Positions 9,486 through 19,209 are shown, counted from the first letter of the stretch. The stretch is DNA of 64,000 nucleotides from Litoreibacter meonggei (GCF_003663885.1 NZ_RCCE01000006.1:124001-188000), one strand, 5' to 3'. Numbers and translations: made by a program. The notes: a model not told the origin generated them from the letters alone.

Positions 9486-9487
9486 GA

Positions 9488-10411
9488 TCACGTCACCTCG
9501 TTCAATGTGCGCAGGGCGGCACTGCGCGTCGCCCAGAACGCCACCAAAGCGGCCAACGGTGGAATGGTCAACGGCCAAAGCCATTGCCACCCCTGGAAAC
9601 CAAGGCCTGTAAGGAACGCACCTTCATCGGCAGCACCGGGCAGCAGAGCGACTGCGATGCACCCCGCAATCGTGCCAATAGTCGCCCCTGCCAGCGCGCG
9701 AAGAGTGAACCGACGCACGAAAGCGCGGGCAATATAGACGTCCCGCGCGCCTACAAGACGCGTAACCCGCACGACCTGAGCATTTGCAGCCAACGCGGCA
9801 CGGGCCGCGAGGGTGATCATGGCTGCGGTCGACAACCCAATTAATGCAATTGCTATCCAGCCCAGCCCACGCAACCTTTTGGCCGCGTTCACAAGTGGGC
9901 GACGCCAGCGGGTGTGATCATCCAGAAACGCACCCGGGGCTTCGCCAGCCAAGCGCAACCGCAATCCGGCGGCATCGTAGCCGGTCTCATCCTCAACGAC
10001 CTCAATGAGCCTTGGAATTGGCAAATCTTCCAGTGGCAGATCGGGGCCGAACCACGGCTCCAGAAGAAGCATCTGCTCCTCCTCGGACATGATACGCGAT
10101 CGCACAACACCCGGCGTCGTACGTAGCACTTCCTGCGCGGCGAGGGTTTGCGCTTCGATCTCCTCAATGGGGGCCGAAATTCTAACCGTAGAGGTTTGCG
10201 CCAACTCGCTTGCCCAGCGCTCGGCCAATCTTCCGGTGGCGAGCGACAGTGACAGCGCAAAAACAGCCAAAAAAGCCATCGCACCCGCTGTAAAGGTCGT
10301 CAGAGTCGCGGTGAACCCCGTTGGCGGTACGACACGATCTGCCGCGCGGTCTCCGCCCACAATTTCGGCAATTGCCTCAAACGAGGCACCCATTTTGTCC
10401 AACATGCTCAC
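9488..10411 (-). CDS. ftsX: Cell division protein FtsX
   Basis: A 307-residue inner-membrane permease-like protein. One helix near residues 33-55 precedes a periplasmic loop of about 110 residues, and three C-terminal helices carry the FtsX signature around TRLVGARDVYIARAFVRR. With FtsE it couples ATP hydrolysis to peptidoglycan hydrolase activation at the septum. Its ATG overlaps the ftsE stop by 4 bases. The residue ahead of the first helix (about 1-30) is longer than in some homologues, as usual in alphaproteobacteria. Confidence 0.92.
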   Translation of the reverse strand: MSMLDKMGASFEAIAEIVGGDRAADRVVPPTGFTATLTTFTAGAMAFLAVFALSLSLATGRLAERWASELAQTSTVRISAPIEEIEAQTLAAQEVLRTTPGVVRSRIMSEEEQMLLLEPWFGPDLPLEDLPIPRLIEVVEDETGYDAAGLRLRLAGEAPGAFLDDHTRWRRPLVNAAKRLRGLGWIAIALIGLSTAAMITLAARAALAANAQVVRVTRLVGARDVYIARAFVRRFTLRALAGATIGTIAGCIAVALLPGAADEGAFLTGLGFQGWQWLWPLTIPPLAALVAFWATRSAALRTLNEVT

Positions 10412-11085
10412 AGATCAGCCCCTGCCAATTGCAGTCGTCGGTCTTTGATCCGCAGCACGCGGGCAGACACTTGCGCCTTGGTGTTTCGGATAAGGTTGAG
10501 ATCGTGGGTCGCGACAAGAACCGATTTGCCCATCTTGTTCAGCTCGATCAGCAACGACATCAGACGTTGTGACATTTCCCAGTCCACATTCCCGGTCGGC
10601 TCATCCGCCAAAATAACATCAGGCCCCATGATGACAGCCCGTGCCAAAGCCGCGCGCTGCCTCTCGCCGCCGGACAGCTCAGGTGGCAATTGGTTCTGCT
10701 GGTCGGTCAATCCGACCCAGCCGATCAAGTCCTCGAGATTTTGTCGTTCAGCTTCTACGTCTCGACCAGAGACCGTCAAAGGCAGTGCAATGTTTTCTGC
10801 AACCGAGAGATGATCAAGGAACTGGCATTCTTGATGCACAACCCCAATCCTGCGCCGCGAAAAGGCAATTTGATCACGGTCCAGCACTGCAACATCCTGT
10901 CCAAAAACCTGCACTAACCCCTTGGATGCGGCCAATTCCATATAGCACAGCTTTAGGAATGTGGATTTCCCTGCGCCTGATGGCCCGGTCAGAAAATGGA
11001 ACGATCCAGCTTGCAGTCTAAGGGAAATATCGGTCAGCAAATCACCGCCGCCATAGCTGTAGGCTACGTTTTCCAATTCAATCAC
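10408..11085 (-). CDS. ftsE: Cell division ATP-binding protein FtsE
   Basis: A 225-residue ABC ATPase: Walker A GPSGAGKST, signature LSGGERQRAALARAV, Walker B VILADEPTGNVDW. A longer frame begins at 11160, but GTG at 11085 gives the normal FtsE start (VIELENVAYSYGG) and has GGAG about 10 bases upstream. It is the cytoplasmic engine of FtsEX. It is the first gene of ftsE-ftsX-plsC-(PPOX protein). A long imperfect hairpin lies directly upstream in the predicted leader and touches the Shine-Dalgarno sequence. Confidence 0.93.
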   Translation of the reverse strand: MIELENVAYSYGGGDLLTDISLRLQAGSFHFLTGPSGAGKSTFLKLCYMELAASKGLVQVFGQDVAVLDRDQIAFSRRRIGVVHQECQFLDHLSVAENIALPLTVSGRDVEAERQNLEDLIGWVGLTDQQNQLPPELSGGERQRAALARAVIMGPDVILADEPTGNVDWEMSQRLMSLLIELNKMGKSVLVATHDLNLIRNTKAQVSARVLRIKDRRLQLAGADL

Positions 11086-11095
11086 GGGGAGTGCT

Positions 11096-11151
11096 CCAAT
11101 TTTGATTGCGCAACAATTACGCCATAGGCGGCAACAGTTGCAATCAATTGG
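11096..11151 (-). promoter_or_regulatory. Leader hairpin ahead of ftsE
   Basis: On the minus strand, CCAATTGATTGCAAC (11151-11137) can pair with GTTGCGCAATCAAAATTGG (11114-11096) with two 2-base bulges, giving 15 pairs around a loop of about 22 bases. The terminal GG of the stem is the start of the GGAG ribosome-binding site of ftsE. It could limit ftsE translation, or it could be a protein-binding dyad. Confidence 0.4.
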
Positions 11152-11244
11152 AAACAACAAAGCTTGGAATACACATTTCCACAGGCTAAGACTTGATGAG
11201 ATGTGAGGCGCGCCAAGGCTTTAGCGCGCAAAAGCGGGGTTATC

Positions 11245-12069
11245 ATGCGGCTGGTTTGCCCAAATTGCGATGCAGAATATGAAGTTGACGACGGCCTAGT
11301 TCCGCCCGAGGGGCGTGACGTACAATGCTCTAACTGCACGACAACGTGGTTTCAGGCGGCATCTGAAGCTGTAACTGCTGATATTCCGCCGACGGAACCG
11401 GAAGCTGAGGAAAACGATCCTGATCTGGCAGCAATAGCTGCAATGACAGCAGCTGCAGCTATGCCACCTCGCAAGCCGAGCGTCGACCAAGCAGCCCTTG
11501 ATATCATCCATGAGGAAGTCGAGCGTGAAACGACAGCGCGCAAGGCAGAATTAGGCAGTATCGAAACACAGCCTGATCTAGGTCTTGATGAAACGGAATC
11601 CGAGGAACGCGCCTCCGCCGCCCGTGACCGAATGGCGCGACGCCGCGGCCTTGACCCACAAGACGCGACGATTGACGACGATGACCAAGCGCTTGCCGCC
11701 GCACCAAAACGCGACGACCTTGCAGCGAAAAAAGAGCTATTTCCGGATATCGAGGAAATCAACTCTACACTATCACCGGAAGCCGCCGAAGCTGAGGCCG
11801 AAGCCGCGCGATTGGCCGCAGAGGGTGGTGATGTAGGCCAAATCCAAAAACGAAGCGGTTTCCGGCTGGGTTTTGGTCTGATGTTGCTGCTAATCGTTGG
11901 ATTGTTGGTGGTATACGTCTATGCGCCGCAACTTGCACAGCGCATGCCGTCAATGGCCAGCACTGTGGAAAGTTACGTGGCGTTAGTAGATAGCATGCGG
12001 GTCTGGTTGGATACCGCTGCACAAGGATTGGTTGAGAAGATCGGTGTAACCTTGGGCGACACTTCCTAA
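11245..12069 (+). CDS. Zinc-ribbon (MJ0042-type) single-pass membrane protein
   Basis: A 274-residue protein. The N-terminal zinc ribbon (C5-x2-C8 and C28-x2-C31, MRLVCPNCDAEYEVDDG) is followed by a long acidic, alanine- and glutamate-rich region (about 40-200). A single hydrophobic helix (LMLLLIVGLLVVYVY, about 213-229) and a short tail complete it. The ATG at 11245 puts the ribbon at the extreme N-terminus, as in the family; an upstream ATG at 11203 adds an arginine-rich stretch without family support. It is divergent from ftsE. The family is common in alphaproteobacteria and has no established function. Confidence 0.75.
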   Translation: MRLVCPNCDAEYEVDDGLVPPEGRDVQCSNCTTTWFQAASEAVTADIPPTEPEAEENDPDLAAIAAMTAAAAMPPRKPSVDQAALDIIHEEVERETTARKAELGSIETQPDLGLDETESEERASAARDRMARRRGLDPQDATIDDDDQALAAAPKRDDLAAKKELFPDIEEINSTLSPEAAEAEAEAARLAAEGGDVGQIQKRSGFRLGFGLMLLLIVGLLVVYVYAPQLAQRMPSMASTVESYVALVDSMRVWLDTAAQGLVEKIGVTLGDTS

Positions 12070-12071
12070 CC

Positions 12072-14660
12072 CTAGAATTGATCCAACAACCTCTTCAGGT
12101 AGTCACGCTCGATCTCTGGACGGTCTTGCTCGCCGGAACGACGCCGGATTTCGTCCAATAACTCGCGTGATCTGCGTTGCGCGTTTTCGCCCTGAAGCAT
12201 GTTATCTTCCGACCCGATCATACCGTCAGACCCTTGCTCGCGCCCCAGCGGGTCGCGGTTTTGGCGGGAGGCTTGGCCTTGATTTTGCCCTTCTTGACCT
12301 TGGCCCTCGCGTTGCTCTTGCGCAATCGCTTCGCTCAGATTGCGCATCCCGTCACGTAACGCCTCCATGGCATCGGACTGCGCACCAAGGGCCTCCGCAG
12401 TTTGATCATCGCGCAATGCCTCTTCGGCGCGGTTCATTGCTTCACCAGCGCGATCAAGCGCCTCACGAGCCGCGTCACCTTCAGGTGTGCCCTGTCCGGG
12501 TAAGTTGCGTTGTTGGCGGTTCAACTCGTCGCGCAAAGCTTGCTGTCGATCCGCAAGCGAGCGCTCGTTTCCGCCGCCTTGCTGCCCTTCGGACTGTTGG
12601 TTCCCTTCGCCTTGCTGGCCCTCTTGTTCGCCTTGTTGACCACCCTGCCCGTCGTGACTTTGACCGCGGCCTTGCCCGCCATTGCGACCTTCATTGCCTT
12701 CATTCTCGCCGGCTTGCGCATCTGGGTTAAATTGCTCTTGAAGGTCGCGGAATGCCTCGTCACTGAGGCCCTGTTGTTCGCGCAAGGTATCCTGCAAACC
12801 TTCCATAGCCTGCTCGCCGGGGCTCTGCTGACCTTCGCCACCTTGGCCTTCAGCAACTTGCATGTTTTTCATCATTTCCATCAACTGATCGAGCAAGGCC
12901 TGTGCTTCGGCCATTTTGCCCTCTTCCATTAGACGCTGGATTTCATCGAGCATCTGTTGGAGTTGGTCATCAGTAATTTCTTGCGACTCGCCTTGTGCCT
13001 GTTGTTCTTGATCACCCTCTTGTCCTTCTTGCGCCAACTGCTCCATGTATTGTTGCATGGCCTCGCTCAGCTCTTGCATTAGCTCAGCGATTTCCTCGTC
13101 GGACGCCCCGTCTTTCATCGCATCGGACAACCGTTCCTGTGCGCGCTGCAGACGCTCCAATGCGTCGGCAAGCCGCCCGTCTTCTAGCAGTGTTGCGGCC
13201 TGCCAAAGCATGTCTGCAATCTCGGTCTGCTTCTCGTCGGTGATGCCGAACTCTCTCGCCAGTTCCAGTCGCGTAACTGCCATACGAACGGTCAGATAGG
13301 CCACTTCACTTGGGAAAAACCCCTCTGGAGCATACGTAATCGTGCGCAACACTTGGCTGATACGCACAGCGTTTTCACGCGACCAAAGCAGATCGCGGCG
13401 CTGCTCGATCAATGCCTTCGCGATGGGTTGGAAAAAGCGTCGACCGGGAAGTTCCGCCTCAACGGATGTCGGTGCGCTGGTTTGCTCCGAGGCATCCAAG
13501 ACTGAAAGATCAATAGAAACGGGCAAGCCCGCCCAAGGATGCTCGGACAAGTTCTCGATCAGTGTCTCGCTAAAATCCTCCCTACCGCCAGAATACGGCA
13601 TCGGCAAATCAAGAACGATGTCCTCTTGCGGCTCGGGCTCAACTACCAAACCGTAGCGACGGTCAACTGATGCCAAATCTAGCGAGATCGTCGCGGTTCC
13701 ACGTTCAACGCCATAGTCATCTGATGCAGAAAAAGGCAGTTCCATCTCGCCGTTAATCTGCCGCGAGACCTCTGCCCCTGCCTCCACAACCGGTGGCGCA
13801 TCAGATTGAGCGGTGATTATCCATTCAGCGGTGTCTTCGCCCTCGATACGAATAATGCCGTCGTTTTTGACAATTCTGCTAAAAGCGGTCTTGGGTTCGG
13901 CACTTTCCGCCTCAATCACGCCGGATACAGTCTCTGATAACGTCAGCCTGCCAACTTGCCCGTAAAGTCGCACCGTTAGGTCGCTGCCCTTTGGCACGGT
14001 CAATTCGGTAACTTTAACTTCGTTCAGATAAAGGCTTGGCTTGCCGGTATACGCCGGCGGTTCGATCCAAATTTCCCAAGCGGGGCCGCCTGCAACAGCC
14101 TGCCCCAAACCGCCCGATGTCAGATCATCCAGCGAAGCAGATCGCCAAAGGCTGCCAAAACCAAGCGTCATCACCAACAACAACAATGCCACATATCGTA
14201 ACGCATATGGATCTTGTGCAGAGACACGCAAATCGGGCGAAACCGCTTCTGCGTCAGCTAAACGCGCCTGCATCCGGGCTTTGTGGACTTGCCAGATCGC
14301 AAGAGATGCAGCATCGCCGCTGCCCAATGCCTGCGTATCCAAAGCTGCGGTGACAGGCCGTCCTGCCATCGTGCGGTCAATCCGGTTGAGAGCATCAGAG
14401 CGCGTCGGCACGCGGAACTTTCGCCACGCATAGACCAATGATGCGATTACCCCGGCACCCGCTGCCAACGCCGCTGTCCACAACACCTCAGCGGGCGGAT
14501 TGCCGCCGCCGACGAAAGCCAACAACACCGCGCTAAGGAAAACTACTGTCCAGAATGGCCAGAAAGCGTGAGTAATCCGCTCGGCCCAGAGGCCTACAAG
14601 CGTGAGCCGCGTAGGCCACGTCAGTGCGGAAAGGTCTAGCTCGGTGTCAGGCTTGCTCAT
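12072..14660 (-). CDS. TIGR02302 family membrane protein (DUF4175)
   Basis: An 862-residue protein. Two N-terminal helices (about residues 30-85) and a third (about 150-172) precede a large, probably periplasmic region. From about residue 500 to 800 the chain is dominated by Gln, Glu and Gly, with coiled-coil-like stretches (for example EEIAELMQELSEAMQQYMEQ). The C-terminus ends in LDEIRRRSGEQDRPEIERDY. This layout matches the TIGR02302 family of alphaproteobacteria, function unknown. The family commonly lies beside lysA, as here. ATG at 14660 is preferred over the adjoining TTG. Confidence 0.82.
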   Translation of the reverse strand: MSKPDTELDLSALTWPTRLTLVGLWAERITHAFWPFWTVVFLSAVLLAFVGGGNPPAEVLWTAALAAGAGVIASLVYAWRKFRVPTRSDALNRIDRTMAGRPVTAALDTQALGSGDAASLAIWQVHKARMQARLADAEAVSPDLRVSAQDPYALRYVALLLLVMTLGFGSLWRSASLDDLTSGGLGQAVAGGPAWEIWIEPPAYTGKPSLYLNEVKVTELTVPKGSDLTVRLYGQVGRLTLSETVSGVIEAESAEPKTAFSRIVKNDGIIRIEGEDTAEWIITAQSDAPPVVEAGAEVSRQINGEMELPFSASDDYGVERGTATISLDLASVDRRYGLVVEPEPQEDIVLDLPMPYSGGREDFSETLIENLSEHPWAGLPVSIDLSVLDASEQTSAPTSVEAELPGRRFFQPIAKALIEQRRDLLWSRENAVRISQVLRTITYAPEGFFPSEVAYLTVRMAVTRLELAREFGITDEKQTEIADMLWQAATLLEDGRLADALERLQRAQERLSDAMKDGASDEEIAELMQELSEAMQQYMEQLAQEGQEGDQEQQAQGESQEITDDQLQQMLDEIQRLMEEGKMAEAQALLDQLMEMMKNMQVAEGQGGEGQQSPGEQAMEGLQDTLREQQGLSDEAFRDLQEQFNPDAQAGENEGNEGRNGGQGRGQSHDGQGGQQGEQEGQQGEGNQQSEGQQGGGNERSLADRQQALRDELNRQQRNLPGQGTPEGDAAREALDRAGEAMNRAEEALRDDQTAEALGAQSDAMEALRDGMRNLSEAIAQEQREGQGQEGQNQGQASRQNRDPLGREQGSDGMIGSEDNMLQGENAQRRSRELLDEIRRRSGEQDRPEIERDYLKRLLDQF

Positions 14661-14693
14661 CAAGTCGTCCCGTTGGGCCGACGCACCATAGCG

Positions 14694-15959
14694 TCAAAGC
14701 CACGAAGGAATGGTATCTCGATTTATCATCTCGTCAAAGGTCGGACGTTCACGAATGACGGCGAATTGATCTTCATGGACCAAAACCTCTGGGATAAGCG
14801 GCCTTGAGTTGTACTCTGACGCCATAACCGCGCCGTATGCGCCGGCTGAGCGGAAAGCCACCAATTCGCCCGCGACGACCGGAGGCATCACGCGTTGTTT
14901 GGCAAATGTGTCCCCACTTTCGCACACGGGGCCGACAATGTCGTACTTCACTTGCTCGACGCCTGCGGCGGGCTCGACCACTGGAATGATGTCGTGATGT
15001 GCGCCGTACATTGCGGGGCGGATCAGATCGTTCATTGCGGCGTCGATAATCATGAAGCTGCGATCTTCGCCTTCCTTGATGTAGATGACTTCGGACACCA
15101 ACAGCCCCGCGTTTCCCGCGATCAGCCGACCCGGTTCAATCTCTATCTCACAACCCAGATGGCCAACCTTGTCCCGCACCAACTGCCCGAATTCTTGCGG
15201 CAAGGGCGGCGCGTCGTTGGAGCGCTCGTAGGGGATGCCAAGACCGCCACCTAGATCAAGGCGGCGGATGTCATGACCTTCGGCGCGCAGCATCTGGGTC
15301 AGTTCAGCGACCTTCTCGAAGGCCTGACCGAACGGCTCCAGCTGCGTCAACTGGCTGCCGATATGCACGTCGATGCCAATCACGTCCAAGCCCGGCAAGG
15401 CGGCGGCCTCGGCGTAGACTTCTTTGGCGCGCGAGATCGGGATACCGAACTTGTTCTCGGACTTGCCGGTCGCGATCTTCTCGTGGGTTTTTGCATCGAC
15501 GTCGGGATTGACCCGAATGGTGATCGGCGCGGTGACGCTCATCGACGACGCGACCTCCGAAAGGACAAGCATCTCAGGCTCACTTTCGATGTTGAACTGG
15601 CGAATGCCCCCCTCCAGCGCGAGACGCATTTCGGCACGGGTTTTCCCCACACCGGAGAACACGATCCGCTCGCCGGGAACACCAGCCGCTTTGGCGCGCA
15701 TGTATTCGCCGCCCGAGACCACATCCATGCCCGCGCCCAGATCACCGAGCAACTTCAGCACGGCCTGATTGGAATTCGCCTTCATCGCATAGCAAACCAG
15801 ATGGTCAGCCCAATCCAGCGCATCGTCGAACAGGCGGTAATGACGCTCCAGCGTGGCGCTGGAATAGACATAGAAGGGCGCGCCGACTTGTGCGGCAATG
15901 TCGGCAATGGCAACGTCTTCGGCATGCAGCACGCCATCACGGTAGAGAAAATGGTCCAT
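14694..15959 (-). CDS. lysA: Diaminopimelate decarboxylase
   Basis: A 421-residue fold-type III PLP enzyme that decarboxylates meso-diaminopimelate to L-lysine, the last step of lysine synthesis. CYAMKANSNQAVL holds the PLP lysine, the DLGGGLGIPY glycine loop binds phosphate, and GPVCESGDTFAK has the catalytic cysteine. The ATG at 15959 is chosen because it overlaps the stop of the preceding small gene by one base and gives the conserved start MDHFLYRDGVLHAE. It is probably co-transcribed with the DUF2834 gene upstream and perhaps the TIGR02302 gene downstream. Confidence 0.94.
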   Translation of the reverse strand: MDHFLYRDGVLHAEDVAIADIAAQVGAPFYVYSSATLERHYRLFDDALDWADHLVCYAMKANSNQAVLKLLGDLGAGMDVVSGGEYMRAKAAGVPGERIVFSGVGKTRAEMRLALEGGIRQFNIESEPEMLVLSEVASSMSVTAPITIRVNPDVDAKTHEKIATGKSENKFGIPISRAKEVYAEAAALPGLDVIGIDVHIGSQLTQLEPFGQAFEKVAELTQMLRAEGHDIRRLDLGGGLGIPYERSNDAPPLPQEFGQLVRDKVGHLGCEIEIEPGRLIAGNAGLLVSEVIYIKEGEDRSFMIIDAAMNDLIRPAMYGAHHDIIPVVEPAAGVEQVKYDIVGPVCESGDTFAKQRVMPPVVAGELVAFRSAGAYGAVMASEYNSRPLIPEVLVHEDQFAVIRERPTFDEMINRDTIPSWL

Positions 15960-16276
15960 CAGTCGAGAGGCCTTGTGCGTAGGAACAGATACAGCGGCAA
16001 GCCGCAGGATACACCGATACAGAAAGTTGCCGGGATCGCAACCAGCGCGACCCAGTTGCGGCGCACCGAGACCTCCGCGATGATCCAGACGGTCAGCGCG
16101 ATTGCGGCAATGGTCAGGTCCCAGACCAAGCCCGAGGACGCGGCGTTCGTGTGCCATGCCTCAACCATCAAGGCCAGCGAGAACCCATGCTCGCCAAACC
16201 ATTGCATGAAGTAATACATCGGGTGGATTGCCCCCCAGATCGCAAGGGCGAGATAGATCATACGCAACACAGACAT
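15959..16276 (-). CDS. DUF2834 family small membrane protein
   Basis: A 105-residue protein with three predicted helices (about residues 4-24, 51-68 and 76-99). The AIWGAIHPMYYFMQWF and LTIAAIALTVWIIAE segments fit DUF2834, a family of unknown function. It is one base out of phase-overlap with lysA (ATGA-type junction) and is therefore translationally coupled to it. In many alphaproteobacteria argH and a small lipoprotein gene precede lysA, so this position holds a different gene here. Confidence 0.72.
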   Translation of the reverse strand: MSVLRMIYLALAIWGAIHPMYYFMQWFGEHGFSLALMVEAWHTNAASSGLVWDLTIAAIALTVWIIAEVSVRRNWVALVAIPATFCIGVSCGLPLYLFLRTRPLD

Positions 16277-16426
16277 AGCGAGCGCTCCTGTACCAGTTGG
16301 CTGGGCATGTAGCCCATTGGCCCCGCGCCGGAAAGGCCTGAGGCCCCGCGATAACCCAGCATTTTCCTTATTTTTGCCTAACGAGCACGGCAGAAAGCGC
16401 CAACGGATTTAGAGGCCGACAAATTG

Positions 16427-17392
16427 ATGCGACATTACCTGCTGTTTTCCTTGGCATATCTGGCCTGCGCTGTGGCGTTGGTCTTTGCCTTGCGCGAACA
16501 GCCTGCCGTGTTGTTACTTGGGGCCGTGCGCACATCCCTCTATTTGCTGAAATCCTTTGCGGAATGGCTTCCGATATTGGGTGTTTTCCTTGCCGGGTCC
16601 CTGTATCTGACCAGAAAATATGGCATTAAGGCGCGGATTGTACCGACAATTTACGCGTTGTTGGGATGTCTTATCTTTTCTATGGCTTTCTCACTGGTCA
16701 AAACCTCTATTCCCTACATTCAGCCGTTCTATGCCGACCCGTTCTTCGCAGATCTGGACGCAGCGCTGCATTTCGGCGTTGATCCGTGGCGGATCGTTCA
16801 TTCGGTCGCGGCCTATGTGCCGCCCGCGGCCATAGTTATCTTGTATTTTATGGTCTGGTTCTTGCCAGCAGTCTTCTTACCCGTATTTATCGCGCTGACT
16901 GACACCAACGCTGACCGGTCAAAGCGGTTCATGATCCTTTATGTCGCCTCATGGATTGGCTTGGGGAATGTGATGGCGATATTGGGAAGTTCCGCTGGTC
17001 CCGTCTACTATGATCGCCTGATCGGCGGGTCACGTTTTGCAGACTTGGCCTCAGCACTCGACAGCAGCGGAATCGCAGCATCTGCTCTGGGACGGGTCCA
17101 AGATAACCTATGGCTATTCTACTCCGAAGGCGGGCAAAGTCTGGGCTCTGGCATCTCCGCATTTCCGTCTGTCCATGTGGGTCTTGCTGCCGTCACGTTG
17201 CTCTATCTATGGGAACGGTCGCGGGTCCTGGCGCCGTTCGGCGTCCTGTTCGCAACCATGATATTATTCTCCTCGGTATATCACGGCTGGCACTATGCCG
17301 TGGACGGATACATCTCGATAATCGCAGTGACGGCGCTCTGGGCCGTGCTACGACGACGCAACGTCGCAATTGCCACTTACATTCCTGCTTGA
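16427..17392 (+). CDS. PAP2-superfamily integral membrane phosphatase/transferase
   Basis: A 321-residue polytopic membrane protein. The C-terminal PAP2 motifs are SAFPSVHVGLA (the SGH-type motif with histidine) and SVYHGWHYAVDGY (third motif with the catalytic His and Asp). N-terminal helices are longer than in simple PAP2 phosphatases, resembling inositol-phosphorylceramide-synthase-like or lipid phosphatase members. It probably dephosphorylates or exchanges head groups of polyprenyl or phospholipid substrates at the inner membrane. ATG at 16427 is taken rather than the adjoining TTG. The substrate is not predictable. Confidence 0.78.
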   Translation: MRHYLLFSLAYLACAVALVFALREQPAVLLLGAVRTSLYLLKSFAEWLPILGVFLAGSLYLTRKYGIKARIVPTIYALLGCLIFSMAFSLVKTSIPYIQPFYADPFFADLDAALHFGVDPWRIVHSVAAYVPPAAIVILYFMVWFLPAVFLPVFIALTDTNADRSKRFMILYVASWIGLGNVMAILGSSAGPVYYDRLIGGSRFADLASALDSSGIAASALGRVQDNLWLFYSEGGQSLGSGISAFPSVHVGLAAVTLLYLWERSRVLAPFGVLFATMILFSSVYHGWHYAVDGYISIIAVTALWAVLRRRNVAIATYIPA

Positions 17393-17458
17393 TTGAAGGT
17401 TTAAAGCTAACAATGTTGCGAACCCGCTCCGATGGGGCGTTGCGAGAGGAATTGAGAC

Positions 17459-19093
17459 ATGGCCGAGATTGAACGCGAAAGCATGGAATATGACGTGGTG
17501 ATCGTCGGGGCCGGACCTGCTGGTCTGAGCGCCGCCATCCGCCTGAAGCAGCTGGACGCAGATATCAACGTTGTCGTTTTGGAAAAAGGCTCCGAGGTCG
17601 GCGCACACATCCTGTCCGGCGCGGTGCTTGACCCCAGCGGCCTCGACGCGCTGCTGCCCGACTGGCGCAACATGGACGCGCCGATCAATGTGCCCGTGAC
17701 ATCCGACAATTTCTACATGCTGGGCGAAGCCGGTCAGGTTCGCATCCCCAACTTCGTGATGCCGCCGCTGATGAGCAATCACGGTACATACATCGTCTCC
17801 ATGGCCAATGTCTGCCGCTGGATGGCCGAACAGGCCGAAGGCATGGGCGTCGAAATCTTCCCCGGCATGGCCTGCTCCGACATCGTCTATGGCGACAACG
17901 GCGAGGTGAAAGGCGTGATCGCCGGTGTCTTCGGGTTAGAGGCCGACGGCAGTTACGGCGAGAACACCGAACCGGGCATGGAGCTTCACGGCAAATACGT
18001 GTTCCTTTCCGAGGGTGTGCGCGGGTCGCTGTCCAAGCAGGTGATTGAAAAGTACGATCTGGCCAAAGGCGCAAGCCCACAAAAATACGGCCTCGGCATG
18101 AAAGAGATTTGGGAAATCGACCCTGCCAAGCACAAGGAAGGCACAGTTACGCACACAATGGGGTGGCCTCTGGGCGGCAATGCCGGCGGCGGGTCATTTA
18201 TCTACCACCTCGACAACAATCAGGTTTATGTGGGCTTCGTGGTCCACCTGAACTACGAAAACCCGCACCTGTTCCCGTACATGGAATTCCAGCGGTTCAA
18301 ACATCATCCGATGATCGCCGACCTGCTCGAAGGCGGCAAGCGCGTAGCTTACGGCGCGCGCGCGATCACCGAGGGCGGCTGGCAGTCCCTGCCAAAAACT
18401 GCCTTCCCGGGTGGCGCTTTGCTGGGCTGCTCTGCGGGTATGGTGAACGTGCCGCGCATCAAGGGGAACCACAACGCGATGCTGTCAGGCAAGGCGGCGG
18501 CGGAAGCGGCGTTCGAGGCCATCGGCGCGGGCCGGTCCGGCGATACTTTGGAGAGCTACGACACCGAAGTGCGCACCGGCGCAATCGCCAAGGACCTGAA
18601 ACGCGTGCGCAACGTGAAGCCGCTGTGGTCGAATTACGGGCTGACGGCCTCGCTGGTCGTTGGCGGTGCAGATATGTGGTGCAACAACATTTTCGGCACG
18701 TCGCCGCTAAATCTCAAGCACGGGAAATCGGATGCGGAAGCCACCGGAAAGGCGGCTGACTTCACGCCGATCGACTACCCCAAGCCCGACGGCAGGCTGT
18801 CTTTTGATCGGCTGACCAACGTGTCTTTCTCTGCGACCAACCACGAGGAAAGCCAGCCGTCACACCTGAAGCTAAAAGACGCCAGCATCCCGATTGACGT
18901 AAACCTGCCGCAATATGCCGAGCCTGCGCAGCGCTACTGCCCGGCTGGAGTGTATGAAGTGGTCGACAACCAGTTCGTGATCAACTTCCAGAACTGTGTT
19001 CACTGCAAGACCTGCGACATCAAAGATCCGTCGCAAAACATCGTCTGGACGACACCGCAGGGTGGCGACGGGCCAAACTACCCCAATATGTGA
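17459..19093 (+). CDS. etfD: Electron transfer flavoprotein-ubiquinone oxidoreductase
   Basis: A 544-residue membrane-associated flavo-iron-sulfur protein. The FAD fingerprint VVIVGAGPAGLSAA lies at about residues 12-25, and the C-terminal [4Fe-4S] ligands are C494, C513, C516 and C519 (CPAGVYE and NCVHCKTC). It passes electrons from ETF, reduced by acyl-CoA and other dehydrogenases, to ubiquinone. Length and cluster spacing match the family. The start ATG at 17459 has GAGAGGAATT upstream. etfA and etfB are not nearby. Electrons from beta-oxidation and amino acid breakdown would enter the quinone pool here. Confidence 0.95.
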   Translation: MAEIERESMEYDVVIVGAGPAGLSAAIRLKQLDADINVVVLEKGSEVGAHILSGAVLDPSGLDALLPDWRNMDAPINVPVTSDNFYMLGEAGQVRIPNFVMPPLMSNHGTYIVSMANVCRWMAEQAEGMGVEIFPGMACSDIVYGDNGEVKGVIAGVFGLEADGSYGENTEPGMELHGKYVFLSEGVRGSLSKQVIEKYDLAKGASPQKYGLGMKEIWEIDPAKHKEGTVTHTMGWPLGGNAGGGSFIYHLDNNQVYVGFVVHLNYENPHLFPYMEFQRFKHHPMIADLLEGGKRVAYGARAITEGGWQSLPKTAFPGGALLGCSAGMVNVPRIKGNHNAMLSGKAAAEAAFEAIGAGRSGDTLESYDTEVRTGAIAKDLKRVRNVKPLWSNYGLTASLVVGGADMWCNNIFGTSPLNLKHGKSDAEATGKAADFTPIDYPKPDGRLSFDRLTNVSFSATNHEESQPSHLKLKDASIPIDVNLPQYAEPAQRYCPAGVYEVVDNQFVINFQNCVHCKTCDIKDPSQNIVWTTPQGGDGPNYPNM

Positions 19094-19209
19094 TGATAAA
19101 TTGGCGCGGTCGCCGCTCGCCCGCGCCATTGTTACCAACCGGTCATGGACAACCCTACACCGCGCACCTACGTTCCAGCTGTGACGCAAGAGAAATTGGG
19201 CCGACTGAC

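Noticed and set aside
12590-12720. Apparent repetitive DNA
   Set aside because: It is the coding sequence of a Gln/Glu/Gly-rich protein segment, not a tandem repeat array or CRISPR.
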